The notes: generated by a model not told the origin, from the sequence alone. A DNA stretch of 64,000 bases from Pontederia crassipes (GCA_030549335.1 CM060190.1:67160118-67224117), one strand, 5' to 3'; positions 38,409 to 53,060 are shown, counted from the stretch's first letter. Program-made: numbers and translations.

Positions 38409-41400
38409 ATGGCCCAAAGTACCTCCTCATCCTCCTCCGATTCCGACGACCGCCAGCGAGAGCGCCGCCACGGCGACCGCCGGAGACTGGAAGCTGCGCC
38501 CTTCACCAATGGTCGTGATCAACATCGATCCACCGATGAAGGCACTGCCGCCCGTACTTCTAGGGTTTCACCATCCGACGGCGCCGCGAGGCGCCAGCGG
38601 GACCGACGCAGCTCGAGCGGAGGCTCTGAATCGAACGATGTCAGAGAAAAGAGCGCGAGATACAGGGATAACCAGAGCGACGGACATCGAGAGGAGCAGC
38701 TGGAGGATGGTGAGATCGAGATGGATAGGGGCCGCCACCGATCTAATGGAAGAGATTGCGGGAGTAGGAATGACTTCGGGAAAGAGGAAGAGAGGGAGGG
38801 GAATATGAGAAGGAAGGACGGGGATAGGAGTAGGGAGAGTGTAGGCGAGAGGGGGAGGGACAGCGAAGAAGGTGATGAGAAGAGAAAAATTATTACGCGA
38901 GAGAGGACGAATGACGAGGGCAACGATTACTGGAGGAAGGAAACGAGAACAGAGGACCGGGGCGACAAATACTCAGATCGAGGGAGAGATAGGTGGCGAG
39001 GGAGGCTGAGTGACGAAGACAATGCTGAGAGGATTGAAAGGAGAACGGAAAAGGAAACAGACACTTATGGTGATGACAGAAATCGAGAAGCACAACGAGA
39101 GAGAATGCCTTCGGATGAGGACGCTGATAAAAAGTGGGGTAGCAGGCAAGAAAGGGGGAGAGACGACCGAAAGGCTCCAGACAGAGTTAGAGGTAGCCCT
39201 CAACGAGAAGATAGGACAAGAGAGCGGCGTCGCCACGTCCGACATGAGTCTTCGGATGAGGAAGTAAGTCCTCACAGGCGCGAGAAGAATAGAGGTCGAG
39301 ATAGTGGACGTGATGCTAGAAAGCAGCGAGTAGAAGGTGATAGCAGGCGAAGAGAGGAGGAAATGAAAAAAGTGGAAAAGCAATCAAAACCACTGCCTGC
39401 ACCTGATCCTATGGCAAAGAGGACAGGTGGAATTTACATACCTCCCTTCAAGATGGCGCAGATGATGCGGGAAGTCCAGGATAAGAGTAGTGAGGCATAC
39501 CAGAGGTTGAGCTGGGATGCTCTCAGGAAGAGTATCAATGGACTGGTGAATAAGGTGAATGCCACTAATATTAAGAACATTATTCCGGAGCTGTTTGCAG
39601 AGAATTTAATTCGTGGGAGAGGTCTTTTCTGCCGGTCGTGCATGAAGTCACAGATGGCTTCCCCTGGGTTTACTGATGTTTTTGCTGCATTAGTTGCAGT
39701 TGTAAACACGAAGTTTCCTGAAGTGGGTAGGCTACTTGTATCTAGGATTGTGTTACAGCTCAAGAGAGCATACAAACGAAATGACAAAGTAGGCTATTAT
39801 GTTTTGGTGTTTCATTTCATTGCTGTTTTCTATGGTATTTTTTTGACTGATATGCATTGTGAATCCTTCCTTTTTGCAGCCTCAATTACTTGCTGCAACT
39901 AAATTTATAGCTCATCTTGTGAATCAACTAGTTGCTCACGAGGTTATTGCTCTGGAGCTTCTAACAGTGTTGCTGGAAAATCCAACAGACGATGGTGTGG
40001 AGGTAAATTACATCTTCTCAAGTATCTGACGTTGTATTGTCTCTGTTGTGCTATTCTTATTTTTCCACCTTCTGGTGGCCTTTTTGCAGGTTGCTGTTGG
40101 GTTTGTTAAGGAATGTGGTGCTTTGATTCAGGATATCTCTCCACAAGGTCTCCACGGTAAGTTACTTTTGAGTTTTTAAAGGGTATATAGCAATTTTTCG
40201 AGACTCATGCAGTACTGTAGGTACATCGTGCAGTGAATATGTTCACAATAATAACACTCTAGGATAGTCATCTCAAGTTACATACTAAATTATCTCCTAA
40301 CAACTCTATTGTTATCTGAATTTAGGATTAAATGGATGCAGTGACCTAAATCAAAATTTCAATTTTCTGATGTCTGGCCCATAAGGAAAATGTTACTTTC
40401 TATTAATTATTATGTTCTTTCAAATATGAAATCCAATCTCGGAAACATGGCATTTCAGTTACTCGAGAAGTCTTTAATGCGATCCTTACACTTACTAGAT
40501 AACTTGATTATCTTATTTGCAATATTGTAATCTTAACATATGCAACTTAACCTCCTTGTTTCCTCGTCCATCCTTTTCCTGCTGCGACTTCTATACGAAT
40601 TATCTGGTTGGCATGTTGCCCTGGCTTGTGTCACTGGATGCAATCCTTTGTGATATCAGTGTCTTCTTGCATGCCTATTATTTGAAATTTTCAAGTGTCT
40701 GATGTTGTTGAACTCGTCAAGTCAAGTCAGCCTTAATGATACTTTCTTCTGGTTTAATCTATTTAACTAGATAACTTTCTTTTTGCAAATGTGGATTTTT
40801 TTTAAAAAAATTGGGTTGTCGAAACAAGATGCAAATTCATCACCAACTTGATCTTGTTTGGTTTAGGCTTGCTGTGTTTGAGAAAAAAAAGGTAGGAATG
40901 ATTCCAGAGAACCTGGCATAGTTGCTTATCAACTATCTTGCTGCAGCGCTTAAAAAATGTTTCACAGCAATCTTCTATGATTGATATTGAAAGTGGTCCT
41001 AAGTTATCTTATTTATTTATATGTTTCCTATCATTATTGAACAAATAATGCATCCATTTTGTGATCCCATATTCAATACTATCTCTACTGTTCAATCTTG
41101 CTCAAAAGAAAAGAAACTGTTCGAGCTAGTGTTAGACTGTATTCTTAACTCTTTTTTTTCTTAAAAAGTGTTTCTTAACTCTTTTGTTCTATGATTGCCA
41201 AACATGTCAACGTGTATCATGTATCTGTATCAAATATATGCATGTTCCAATATATATCTCCACTGTACATGTATACTAGAAGCATTTTGTTAATTTCTTT
41301 GGGATGTATTTTAGCATAGTGTCTATAGGCCAACCACTTGAGGTTAGCTAAAGTAGCAGGTGCTTGTAGCCATTTCGACAATATTCTTAAGTATATTATA

Positions 41401-44400
41401 GTGCTTTGATCCTTTGTGATGGACCTTTAATTCTTCACATTCTAAGCTTTTCAGGTATCTTTGAACGTTTCCGTGGAATACTTCACGAGGGAGAAATAGA
41501 TAAAAGGGTCCAATTTCTCATTGAAGGCCTTTTTGCAATACGAAAAGCCAAATTTCAGGTGCACCTTCAAATTTCTTACTTCTCTATATACTTTTATCTT
41601 TTTTGAAAAATTCTTATTTGTCACGATAAAGTTAGTAACATATGTGATTTTGTTTGACATTAAAATTCAGGGCTTCCCTGCTATTCGTCCAGAGTTGGAT
41701 CTTGTGGAGCAAGAAGATCAATTCACTCATGAAATATCTCTTTCTGAGGACATAGACCCTGAGACACATCTTGGTGCTTCTTTGCTTCAAATGTTTGGTT
41801 TATTATATCAAAGTTTCCAGCATGGGATCCATGGATGGAAGTTTCTTATGTTTTTTCCTGAATTTGTGAATTTGCAGATATTTTTAAGCCAAATCCAAAT
41901 TTCCTAGAGGACGAGAAGGCTTATGAAGATCTCAAAAGAAATATTCTTGGAGCAGAGTCTTCTGAAGAAGAGGAAGGTTCTGATGCAGGGTCAGATGATG
42001 AAGATGAAGAATCGGAGGAAGACGATGATGAACAAATGCAGATAAAAGATGAAACTGAGACAAATCTTGTTAACCTACGAAGAACTATTTATCTCACCAT
42101 CATGTCAAGTGTTGATTTTGAGGAGGCTGGTCATAAGTTATTAAAAATCAAACTTGAGCCCGGACAGGAGGTAACCATTCTATACCTTAACAAAAAAAGC
42201 TTCATATCTATACCCTTATACACAGTTTCATATCCACTAAAAATTTAAAGGATGCTCATACTGTTCCTTCAATTTTCATTGTGCACGCTGGAGTCCTGCA
42301 TTTTGAATTTTGATGACTTTTTGATAGTTTCATGTTCTGTTTGTAACAGGAATACTGGTGCAATATTTTTCAATCTTACCTTTTTATGTAAGATTCATAA
42401 GCTAATGAGATAGTTTCTTAACCTTAGAGCTCCTTCCTTATGTTAAGAACTTCCATATGTTTTCCTCTTAACAACCTGACATGTCACCCCCTTAAAAAAC
42501 CTAACATTGTCATAAGTGCCCTCAAAATGTTTTAATTATGTACTATGCCCCTGAAAAGGATCAAATAATTTTGAAAATATCCATATACGTGGGATAATGT
42601 CATCTGGGACCAAGTACCATCACTCTTATACAACCTGTTGCCTTCATGTCGCCATCACCATATTCACCTACCTCCTTGTCTCTTCAGTATCATTTGTGCT
42701 CAAGTAAGTTTTAGTAACTATCCTTCTGAGCATATTAGTTTATGCTATTTCATAAGTTAGTATGGATTAGGAAATTTACAGGTGAGGTCCTCTGAAGAGG
42801 ATAATAAGGTGTGACTTTGCATACAGCCTCATAACTCCATGTGAATCACACTAGTTACTATGAACTAGGAAATTGACGCAGCGGGGATCGCCAAGTGGAG
42901 GAGATTACAACTTTTGGACGAATCTCGAAAGAGGTTGACGGTTCAAAGCACCATCAATAGCTTGATAAACTCGGAATCCACCGAGGCTCGAAATTCACCG
43001 AGAAATAAAACCAAAGGTTTATGGAATAATTGGATAATAATTGAACTGTCTAATAATGAAAGAGGTTATGCCTATTTATAGGCATTTACAATCAAATCTA
43101 AAAGAATCTAAAATCTATAAAGATAAAGTAACAACAATATCTAGATAAAAATCCCAACTAACAATACTTATCTTCTATCATATCTATCCTACATCAGTCT
43201 CCCTTTCTTTAAAAGAGTTCGACCTCGAACTCTGAAAAATTGAATCTGGAGGTTCACGCTTAATATCCTGCAGTGGTCTAGTATTCTTTCTCAACTCATC
43301 AGATAACGCATTTAGACCAAACATATTGTATAATAGTACCAAATAATAAGGTATTATCCTTAAATCTTGACTTGAAAATATAATCCGCAGAAAAATTAAA
43401 ATATTTGGCGTTGACAAAAACTTTCATGCATCTAAGATCAACTGGAAGCATTTGAAGTAGATCTCTTTTGTTAGTTTACAAATTTACTTCCAACTTTTCA
43501 TCCAACTCCTGAATAAATTTATCTTCTTTTCCCTCAGAAAGAAAATTCAAGATAACAAACTCTTCAATATCTGTATAGATTGTGATATTTTGAGTAGTTT
43601 CTTGTAATTTTTCAATTGGAGCAGACATAACTTCCAAAGATAATTGATCTTCATAGGATTGCATAGATTCTGGAAGAAAATCCAAAATAACCAACTCTTC
43701 AGTATTTGAATAGATTTTGATATCTTGAGTAGTTGTTTTTGTGATTCTTCAATTGGAGCAGATATAACTTCCAAAGACAATTGATATTCACAAGATTGCA
43801 CAGATTTTGAAGGAGCCTCAGGCATTATACTATCCAACCGTTGTTGAACTTTGTCAATTGAATTCTTGATGTTCTTCAAATGAAATTGCACTTCTTGCAA
43901 TAAATGATGCCTCTCTTGTTGATATTTGCTTGATTGCTAAAAAACAAGATAATGATATAACGAAGTCAAAAAATATTCGACGAGTGATTTTTTCAACTTT
44001 TTTTATGTCCGAACAGGTTGTTTGTGATAACAAACTCGTAATTGTTTATTCTCTTTCCACTAAGAAAGTGCTCTGACTGTAAATTTGTTGGCAACTAATT
44101 TGGCTTGTTGAGATTGTGGAACATCCCAATAATCAAAGAAATAATCGACCTTAGAAATCCAATACAAAAATTCATCGATATCAAAATACCCATTAAATGA
44201 AGGTGGATCTATCCTCATCTAATTAGTTAAATAAAAGAAAAAGAAAATAAGATAAAAATAATGTAATTAACAAATGACGAGGGAGAAGAGAAAGAGAAAG
44301 AAAAAGGATAAAGAGGTAGTCAAATAAGAAAATAAACAAAATAAAAATAATGGAGACATTTCAGTTAGGAAGGAAAATAAAATAAAATAATAAATGGATA

Positions 44401-46442
44401 ATGAAAAAAAAAGACGAGCACCGGGACAAAGAGGTAAATCTCCTTGAAGGCTCTGAAGGAGATTACAACTTTCGGACGAATCTCGAAAGAGGGTGACGGT
44501 TCAAAGCACCATTAATAGCTTGATAAACTCGGAATCCACCGAGGCTCGGAATCCACCGAGGCTCGGAATCCACCAAGAAATAAAATGACACAGGTTTATG
44601 GAATAATTGGATAATAATTGAACTGTCTAATAATGAAAGAGGTTATGCCTATTTATAGGCATTTACAATCAAATCTAAAAGAATCTAAAATCTATAAAGA
44701 TAAAATAACAACAATATCTAGATAAAAATCCCAACTAACAATACTTATCTTCTATCATATCTATCCTACATCAGAAATTTACAGGTGAGGCATGGTGAAG
44801 AGGTTAGTAAGGTCTCCTAAAAAAAAAAAGGGTTAGTAAGGTGACACTTTGCATACAAACTCATAACTCCATGCGAGTCACATCTCAAATGGTCCCCATG
44901 TGAGGCGGGACCCACATGGGAACTGATTCGGAACCCATGGTGTATGCCAAAATTTTGGTACAACTTACTCTCCCCACTGAATTACTCATAGATAAATATG
45001 TATCAGTTTTTCACCCATAGGTTGAATGTAACTTTTCTGCAGGAGGACCAAAGTCACCAAACCATTAACAGGTGATTGAACTTTGAGACGTTTCTCATGA
45101 CCCCTTCAAAAGAACTTAAAGTGGTTCAAGTGCATAAAAAAACGTTCTCAAAGATATATATGTCGAATCCTCTAAAAGAAGATATATCTCAAATCTCACA
45201 TTAACAAATGTTCTGAAACTAAAAGTCTGAAATTGATATTTCACAACTTAATTAGTAGACTTACAGTAGGGAGATATTAGGCTTTGCAAAAGTTAAGTAC
45301 ATGATATTCACCTTGGAGGCTAATCCAAAGGTCCTTTGCATGATTTAGTATTGACTCTTTCATTTTTTTTGTTTTTGAATTTTGTTCTACTTTTTTCTTG
45401 TCTTTGGTCACTGCCTTTTGTTTTTGTTTTTTTTCCTTTTCTTATATTTAAGTGTGTTCTTGGGAGTAAGTATTAGGGTGGATTAATATGCTGTCAACTT
45501 AAACAGCAAAAAGTAATTACATGTTCAAATTCTTCCTGCATATATATCGTTGGTTTCCCATTTGTGGTGCTGTGATTGGAGTTCATTTATTTGATTGACA
45601 TATTTTTTGCATTTGTTTCTATCACAATCGAGGCACTAAAGGTTTGTGCACGTGACAGATGGAATTGTGTATAATGCTTCTGGAGTGTTGTAGTCAAGAG
45701 AGAACATACCTCCGCTACTATGGTCTTCTTGGGCAGCGATTTTGCATGATTAATAAAATTCATCAGGAGAATTTTGAGAAATGTTTTGTTCAGCAGTATT
45801 CCATGATACATCGTCTTGAAACTAACAAGCTAAGAAATGTAGCAAAATTTTTTGCTCATTTACTTGCAACAAAGGCACTTTCCTGGCATGTTTTGGCCTA
45901 CATACGTTTGACAGAGGAAGACACAACCTCGTCATCTCGCATTTTTATTAAAATTCTTTTTCAGGTATGTAGTTCATTTAAATCAATCCCTGATAACTTA
46001 TCAAATGATTCTCTACTTTTTTCAAAGAAAAAATGTCCATCTGCTTATACTTATTGTGGCCAATTTTAAATTGTTACAGGAGTTATCAGAACACCTTGGC
46101 ATTCGTTTGCTCAATGAAATTTTAAATGATCCAAATATGCAAGAATCGTTTGAGTCAATATTCCCAAAGGACAATCCAAAAAACACTCGATTCGCTATTA
46201 ACTTCTTCACATCAGTTGGTCTGGGCGGTATCACTGAAAGCTTGCGAGAATACTTGAAGAATATGCCTAGGCTTATTATGCAGCAGCAACAACCTGTTGC
46301 TGAATCTGATGAGGAATCCGGAAGTTCAAGTGGGTCAGGTTCAGATTCTGGGTCAGAGTCTGAATCAGAGTCGGAGTCGGAATCAAGCTCTGATGGAAGC
46401 AAAAGGAAGAGAAGTCATGCCAAGAGGAGGAAGAGAAATTGA
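38409..46442 (+). CDS. CWC22: Pre-mRNA-splicing factor CWC22
   Basis: CWC22 is a spliceosome component that escorts eIF4A3 to the spliceosome and so places the exon junction complex. Eight coding exons: 38409-39788, 39880-40002, 40090-40156, 41455-41558, 41671-41773, 41878-42170, 45659-45964 and 46080-46442. All introns are GT-AG, and the exons join in frame to 912 residues. Residues 1-330 form a very charged, disordered Arg/Glu/Asp-rich region with RS-like and DRxR patches. [14 protein letters not shown] near 340 marks the conserved entry, followed by a MIF4G domain (about 360-550; [20 protein letters not shown]). An acidic linker (about 610-640) and an MA3 domain (about 660-775; [20 protein letters not shown]) follow. 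A Ser-Glu/Asp tail ends in [13 protein letters not shown]. Exon 1 holds the whole N-terminal region. Intron 6 (3,488 bases) contains an LTR element. The gene looks intact. Confidence 0.96.
42771..44891. repeat. Host tandem duplication split by the intron-6 LTR element
   Basis: A segment starting GAAATTTACAGGTGAGG and running through TTTGCATACA and CTCATAACTCCATG occurs at about 42771-42852 and again at about 44774-44891. The LTR element lies exactly between, with GAAAT on each side. This fits a duplication of about 100 bases already present in the intron, with the element landing at the start of its second copy. Confidence 0.75.
42874..44773 (-). mobile_element. Internally deleted Ty3/gypsy-type LTR retrotransposon fossil in CWC22 intron 6
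   Basis: The element runs antisense to CWC22. It starts and ends as TG...CA, and GAAAT is duplicated on both sides (42869-42873 and 44774-44778). One LTR is 42874-43196. The other is recognisable from about 44457 to 44773. Both contain the TATA-like CTATAAATAG on the minus strand. A purine-rich tract (43210-43197) lies next to the 3' LTR. The interior is only about 1.2 kb. It keeps a gag signature at about 44225-44095 ([18 protein letters not shown]) and a short pol-end-like segment near 43330-43200. Most of pol is missing and several breaks are present, so it is a dead, non-autonomous copy. The LTRs differ visibly, suggesting a moderately old insertion. Confidence 0.85.
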
Positions 46443-49232
46443 TGTATTTGATGTTACAGAACCCTTTGCCATGTTTACGCCATTTGGAAACTTGTTCATG
46501 ATCAGGTATCCACAGTTCTTATTTAATGTAGGTCGATTGTTTTCCTGTACCATCGTTATGTTGCTATAGTTTATTATCATTTCAATTGACCTGTCTACTA
46601 GGCTTGTCGTGCTCAAGGGCACTGTTACTTCTTGGATTATACGAAAACATCATCACTACAAGAAGTGAGGAAACCTTTTTGAAATAAAATGTCACGTCTG
46701 TCTTTTTTGTTGTCATGATGTTTTGTGTGCTTCAAAAAGCTTTTGCAGTCTGAACTCTTAAGGGTTGTTGATGGTACTTATTAGAAGAAAATTTTACAAA
46801 AAGTTATCATTCCGTAAATCTCAGACCTATCATGAGCATTTGTTTTTGATAGAGAAATCATCAACCTTCATTTTCTGTCTTGATCTATCTTTTTGTCAAA
46901 ATTGCCATTTTCTGATCTTGCTATGTCACATGATCAAAGCAGCCACAATTACCTAATCAACACCAGAACTTTCAAGAAGGTCATTAGCATTCAAATTGAA
47001 CCACAAAATCTAGAGAAAGAAGAGGGAGTTGATATAAAATCATCTTTGTGTGCAATGTTGATGTATGTGGTCATGACACACTGATATTTCTTTATGTACA
47101 TTCCAATGCCACATCATTAAATGGCATTTTAATAGAATATTGATTGGTGATAGATTGACAGCAAAAAGATAACAAAATATGTGTTTTCGTTGAAAAAAGA
47201 CTGATGAGGGAAGTTGATTACGTTTTTTCTCTAAGTTACATATTATTAGGATTAATGGTTGTCGACAATAGAAGGTTCTTGAGCATGTGTGCTAGTTGAC
47301 AGTGCTTAAACTTGACAAATATGAAAATGATCGATGATAAATAAATTAAATTTGAAATTTCTAGGTATCAGAACTGTTTCAATGGGAAAACACTTTTTCT
47401 GTTCCCTACATAGCATCAGAATAAATCAAATACTTGACCTTTAGTTTGGAGCCTAGGCCTCTTCCAAAAGGCTTAAAATTCTTATTTTCCTTGAATTGGT
47501 AAAATGTGTAAATAAGTTTTGATGCCATATTGTTTTTACTTCAAATATAGTGCTGAAGCAAATCAAAGTCAGCCAATCATCCAGAGACACAGGGGATGTC
47601 TATTTTAAGCTGTGCCTGCAATTGATGTTGGAGTTGCGGTATTGTGAGCAGAGAAGATGCATTTGAAGTTCAACCATACTCTGACAAAGGCAACAGCTTT
47701 CTGGATTTCTTATCTAGAATGAAAAAAAAATGGTTCTCGCTTCTCTTGACGCATGTGGTATTGATGGTATGCATATATACACATTTTGATTGTACCATGC
47801 CTTCATTATGCTTAGTTGCAAAATCAGTGCAAACCACGTTGGCCTCTGTGTAATCATCATATGCTGGTTATTTGTTGCCAAAATGAACAGTATATAATAA
47901 AATGAGGAGTTTTCCCGTAATTGCAAGAATTTGATGCATAATTAACTATGGACGACCCCAGTACATCTGTAATTCTGTGCAGGAGTTAGCTCTTCGTAAT
48001 TGCAAGAAACTGGCTGATACATCATTTACTATAGACTATCCTGGTTGTCTCTAGTTCTGTGCGGAAGCTAATAATGTTTTAAGTCATGTGAATTCACAAC
48101 CAATGGGGCAATGTCTAGCAAAGCAGCATAGTTATGTAATTGTTCTAAGTAGATTTACATGTATCCAAATAGTTGACATGAGCATTACAATATGATGTGG
48201 CTGGTCATGTCTATGTGATGGTGGTTTGATACTACTATGTGCAGGTCCAGTCCGCGCTGCTATGGTAGGATAATTTGAACCCTGATTTCTGTGCGAACCC
48301 TGCTAATAGTTGACATGATCTGTAGGCACGTTTTTAGTAATAGAAACTTGAATTTCCTTCCTGTTAAGCTTTCACATACTAGTAGAATTACTGTTAGTTT
48401 TCACTGATTAGCGTACTGGATTGCAATCAATCATCCTTTTAGTAACGATGACCATTGTCAATTTTATTGGAAGAAATGGTTAAGAGAGATGAAATGACAT
48501 TATTGCATTTCCTATTGGGGACGTAATTTGTCTTTCTTCATTTTTTATGCGGCTGAATAATGCAAACCTTGTCCTGATTTTCAACCGAAACGAACACCTT
48601 ATTTGATTTTTTGTATCAGAGGCCAGGATTTAAATTTTCAGGTGATGGCGTATTTATGAATGAAACAACATGAAGAAAAACAAGGATTGAATGGAGTGGG
48701 AAAATCCATGTAAATGTGAAGAAGGTTGAAGTTCCTTTCGTCTATTTCCTTCTATCAAGTTCAACTCACTGATGGCTTTCACCACATTGCCTTCGAACCA
48801 TTTCAAGTGGGCAAGATACAAGTTAGGCCGTAAAATTGCACAGCTTCTTATGTTCAGGCATATTTTAAACTGTTACATGTGAACAAATTCTTTGGAGGAG
48901 GGAAACGAATTACAAATTACAAAATCCTTATTTTTTTTTACTTGATGATCGTGTCACTCAAAATTACAAATGGTATATGACTAGTCACCATCATCATCAC
49001 AGAATCAAGTGAGCCTATAATCATCTGGCTCAAAGATACAACTTGTTGACTAGTTTTGTGTTTTGCACGTAGCCACCGTTAAATTAATTACTTAGGTGGT
49101 GTAAGAGATCAGAGATTTTTGCTTCTAGATTCAAATATATCAATAGTTCTTTAGAATAAGTTAATCTTATTTCGCAAGTAGTGTTGAGACGTCAAAGAGC
49201 ACCATGCGTCTCTCCCTCTCCTTTCTGCTCTG

Positions 49233-49236
<4 letters not shown>

Positions 49237-49288
<52 letters not shown>
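49237..49288. repeat. (AT)n microsatellite
   Basis: Perfect AT dinucleotide run of about 52 bases. Confidence 0.95.
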
Positions 49289-49291
<3 letters not shown>

Positions 49292-51793
49292 TTTCCATTG
49301 CGGGGCAAGGGGAAGAAACTATCTATTGATATGGACTCCCGTGTCCTGGTACAATAGTTGGAGGATGCCAGACAAAAAACGATTAGCCTCTCTATAACAA
49401 TGCTGAAGATGTCACAGCTCAGATGTACTTCCGAGGGCGATGTTGAGTTGGTAAGAATTAGTTCGTGATGAGTTGGTAAGAATTTATTTATATTGCTCCC
49501 ATTTGAATACTAAATTAATGAAGTGCTAATAATTCTATACACTTAAAAAAGTATGAAGTAAGGCCAAAATGATCAAATAAAAGTTCAAGCGGCGGTAGTT
49601 ATACGAGTGGCGATAGACGGTTCCTAGTTGCCGATCGGAATCTGAGTTGGAATCAGATGGTCGATGTATGGAGAAACTAAAGTGAGAATCCAATACTAAA
49701 ATCACTTCGGTTCCAGCTGTTCGATTTGAACACTTTAAAAAGGATTTTTTAAACTGCGGCGCGAGTTTTCAACTGTAATTTATAGCAAGTGATTGCAACC
49801 GTCAGATGTAACAGAATGGTTCCGATTTTTTTGAATATTATGACTCTCTCTCTAGTTTTCCCATCACGAATTGCGACTGGCTGGAATTGAGACCGAAGGT
49901 GAATGTTCCCCATCGGCTGGAGGTGAGAAAGGACGAGCAAAAAACTTGTCTTGAATCATTTCTTTTCTCCTTCCTTCAGTTGTTATCAGTCCCTACTTTC
50001 TTTGTACCCCACCTCTCTAGTCCCTTCTTTCTTTTCCTACTTTCTTTGTACCCCACCTCTCTCTGAGACTTTTCTCTGATAAGGAAATTTTTTTTTCCTT
50101 GTTTGAATAAAATTTTAAAAAAGAAAAATGAAAAAATATTTTTGTTATTTTTTTTATTTCTCTCCATTTGTACAATTTTATTTTAATTTCAAAATTAACG
50201 CGTAAAAGTTTCCTTTCTTTTTCTCCTTTTTTTTACCCCTTATTGTCTTTCCTTTCTCTTAACGAGCTTCATCCAAATATAATACTACTTCTTTCTCTCC
50301 TCTCCTTGCAAGAAGATTTCAGAGTATTTCAGCAAATAGTGGACAAAACTCTTGTAAAAAATTTTTACAAAAATTTTAACAATTCAGACAACGTATTTCA
50401 GTGCTTTTCCTAGATAATTTGTGTCAGATCTCCAAAGTCTTTTATATTGTCAAAGTACCAAGCAGTATAGCCGGCCAACAATAATTTAGTTCATTAGACA
50501 TAGCGAGCAAACAAAAGGCCGGATGCATCCTACACATAAGGGCATGAGCTGAAGCAATGGAGACCTGAACTCTTCTTTGTTGGGTTTCTCCTCTTGTAGA
50601 TCTTCCTTTGCTGGTTAAAGCTATAAAGGGCTTGGCCATCGGGTGAGGAAAGCACCGGCAATAGTTGAGAAATGCTCCACTGCTGACAGGTGAAGAATGC
50701 TTCAAGGACCATTCGCAAGCGGGAGGAACTATTCTTAATTTTCCTTTCCTTTTTTTTTCTGCGATTCTTTTTTCCTTTTATCTATTTTGATCAAGCAATG
50801 GGACGATTCAAACATCTTGCTGTAGGTTACAAGTTACAACCCTTAGCTTGCTGTATACTTTACCCAATTTTTTCACTCCTTTCTCATCATTTTTCTTTTT
50901 CATTTTTATTCTAATAATAATTATTTTAAATTTAGTTATTTATTAACTTAATTACATAGTTAACTCCATATTTTATAATTAGCATGAATTTCATCAAAAT
51001 AAGTATTAAATATATTATTATATCATAATTATTAAAATAAGAGTTACAATTGATATTATTTATTAGTTTCTGATTTTTTTTTAAAAAAATACATTTTTAA
51101 TAGATGTGTAAAGAAAATGAATTATCATAATTTTTATTCCATTTTCTCCTTATCTCTTATTAAATATATACTTTTACTCATATTCTATCCAAAGACTAAT
51201 TGAAATTAAACTATTAAATTATAACTGAATTTAACTTATCCAAATATAATTAAAATTAACTTATCAAATTAACTATTGAGAACAAAAAAAAATCGTGATT
51301 TTGTTCACTATCATAAGATCATGCAAACCAAAGTTCGAATAGACAAAATCAAGCAACACATGTTGCACATGCCACATGGCCATGTCCTACGAAAGCTATA
51401 GACGTCCACAGCACACACATAAAAGGGACGGACCCACGTGGAGAACTCGATCTGCATTCTATTTTTTAAAATTTCAATTATTGACATAGTAATTTTATAA
51501 TTGAAATTATTTTAATACTTTTTAAAATTTTTATGTTATGATATTTAAAACATAAACAATAGTTTATATACAAATGTTCTCATCTCATTCAAACAAAAAA
51601 GAAAAGATAAAGAAATGGGAATATAAATAAGACAAGAACTTTGAAACCCTAATTCAGAACAAACCTGAAAGCATCCAAGCAGAAGTACATATTCAGCATC
51701 TTTTCTCTTTGGTCAATTAACGCCGGACAGAAAGAAAACTAGAAAAGGTGTATGAAAGAAAAATAAAAAATGGACCACAGCAAATTGGAAAAG

Positions 51794-51903
<110 letters not shown>

Positions 51904-53028
51904 AAGAGAGACAGGTCAGCTGCTAAAAATCAGAATTAAAGACGAATAATACAATTCAATTATGCATGCATTGGAACCTACTTATTTTATTTTTTGAAAC
52001 AATGATAGTGTCTTTGGTGATGTAAATATAATAGTAAATTAATCAACTAATCAGGGTTAGCGTCAATCTTGATTAAGTATCCCGGCCTTGATGCGTCAAA
52101 CGTTGACTTGTATGTATTTGAAAAATCCTGGAACATTTTTTTTTTGCAATTACAATGGAAAAAAAATATAAACAATCCAAGTATTGAAGCAACTATATAA
52201 TTTGATTTCCCTTATCTGTATTTTTTTCTTTTTACATAAAAAAAACATAAAATGTATCTATCAACTCCTGCTGTGGATAGACTTGCTGACAAGCGGCAAC
52301 TTTTGATTGGGTAGAAGGCAAAGAATAATTGTCCAAGTCTTTTGTGACATGTTCATCATATGCCTTTTTATAAGGGTTTGTACATATACTTCAGCTGTGT
52401 ATTTTGTTTTTTCTTTTATATTTATCGTCTACTTTTGCACTTTGTCTGGCCATCAGACGAAAACATGGACTTTAAATTACACGTGGAAGCCGTACGTTAA
52501 GGAAATTAGAAGAAAAGTTGTAACAACGTATGTACGGCTGTTCAAATGTTCATGACTGAAGGAACAATTAATTCTACGACTGTTCAAAGAAGTCTTAAGA
52601 TTAACGTTCATGACTCATATTTTACTCGTCAACTTTTATGTGCCGCTTTCAGATCGAGCCAAAGTTGAAAAATAATTAAGAAGCATACAAGTTAAGCTAA
52701 CTTAAGGACATTTGACTTTGTACTTGTATATAAAGAGTACAACGAATAACTAGTTCCAAACCATGAAATGTCTTCCCACTTCTGATCCATATTGTCAACT
52801 CTTGCATGAGCTGAAGAAATAAAGATATATTATATATAATGGAATCGTGTGCATGACAGCTATCCTTGACATGTCAATTTGATCATAAGCACCACTTACC
52901 AACGTGTTAGTTTGATCACAAGCTTTGCCAGTTAATTAACAACAAAAAACGGAAATTAACTAATATAATCATTTAACGCTAACATATCAAATCAACAGTA
53001 CGTAAACTTAACAAAAATTCATATATAT

Positions 53029-53031
<3 letters not shown>

Positions 53032-53060
<29 letters not shown>
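53032..53060. repeat. (TA)n microsatellite
   Basis: TA dinucleotide run of about 29 bases; more TA-rich sequence follows. Confidence 0.85.

Noticed and set aside
38519-39383. Long open frames on the minus strand and in other plus frames across CWC22 exon 1
   Set aside because: They arise from the biased Arg/Glu codon content of the real exon; no domain and no splice support.
46649-46668. CACTACAAGAAGTGAGG, resembling a CACTA end (also CACTACAAGAACTGAGG near 60522)
   Set aside because: No opposite end or 3-bp duplication could be found for either, so they may be chance or highly decayed ends.
50442-50718. Overlapping minus-strand frames ending SGLHCFSSCPYV and similar
   Set aside because: Protein-like texture but no recognisable family, no splice partner and no neighbouring exon.
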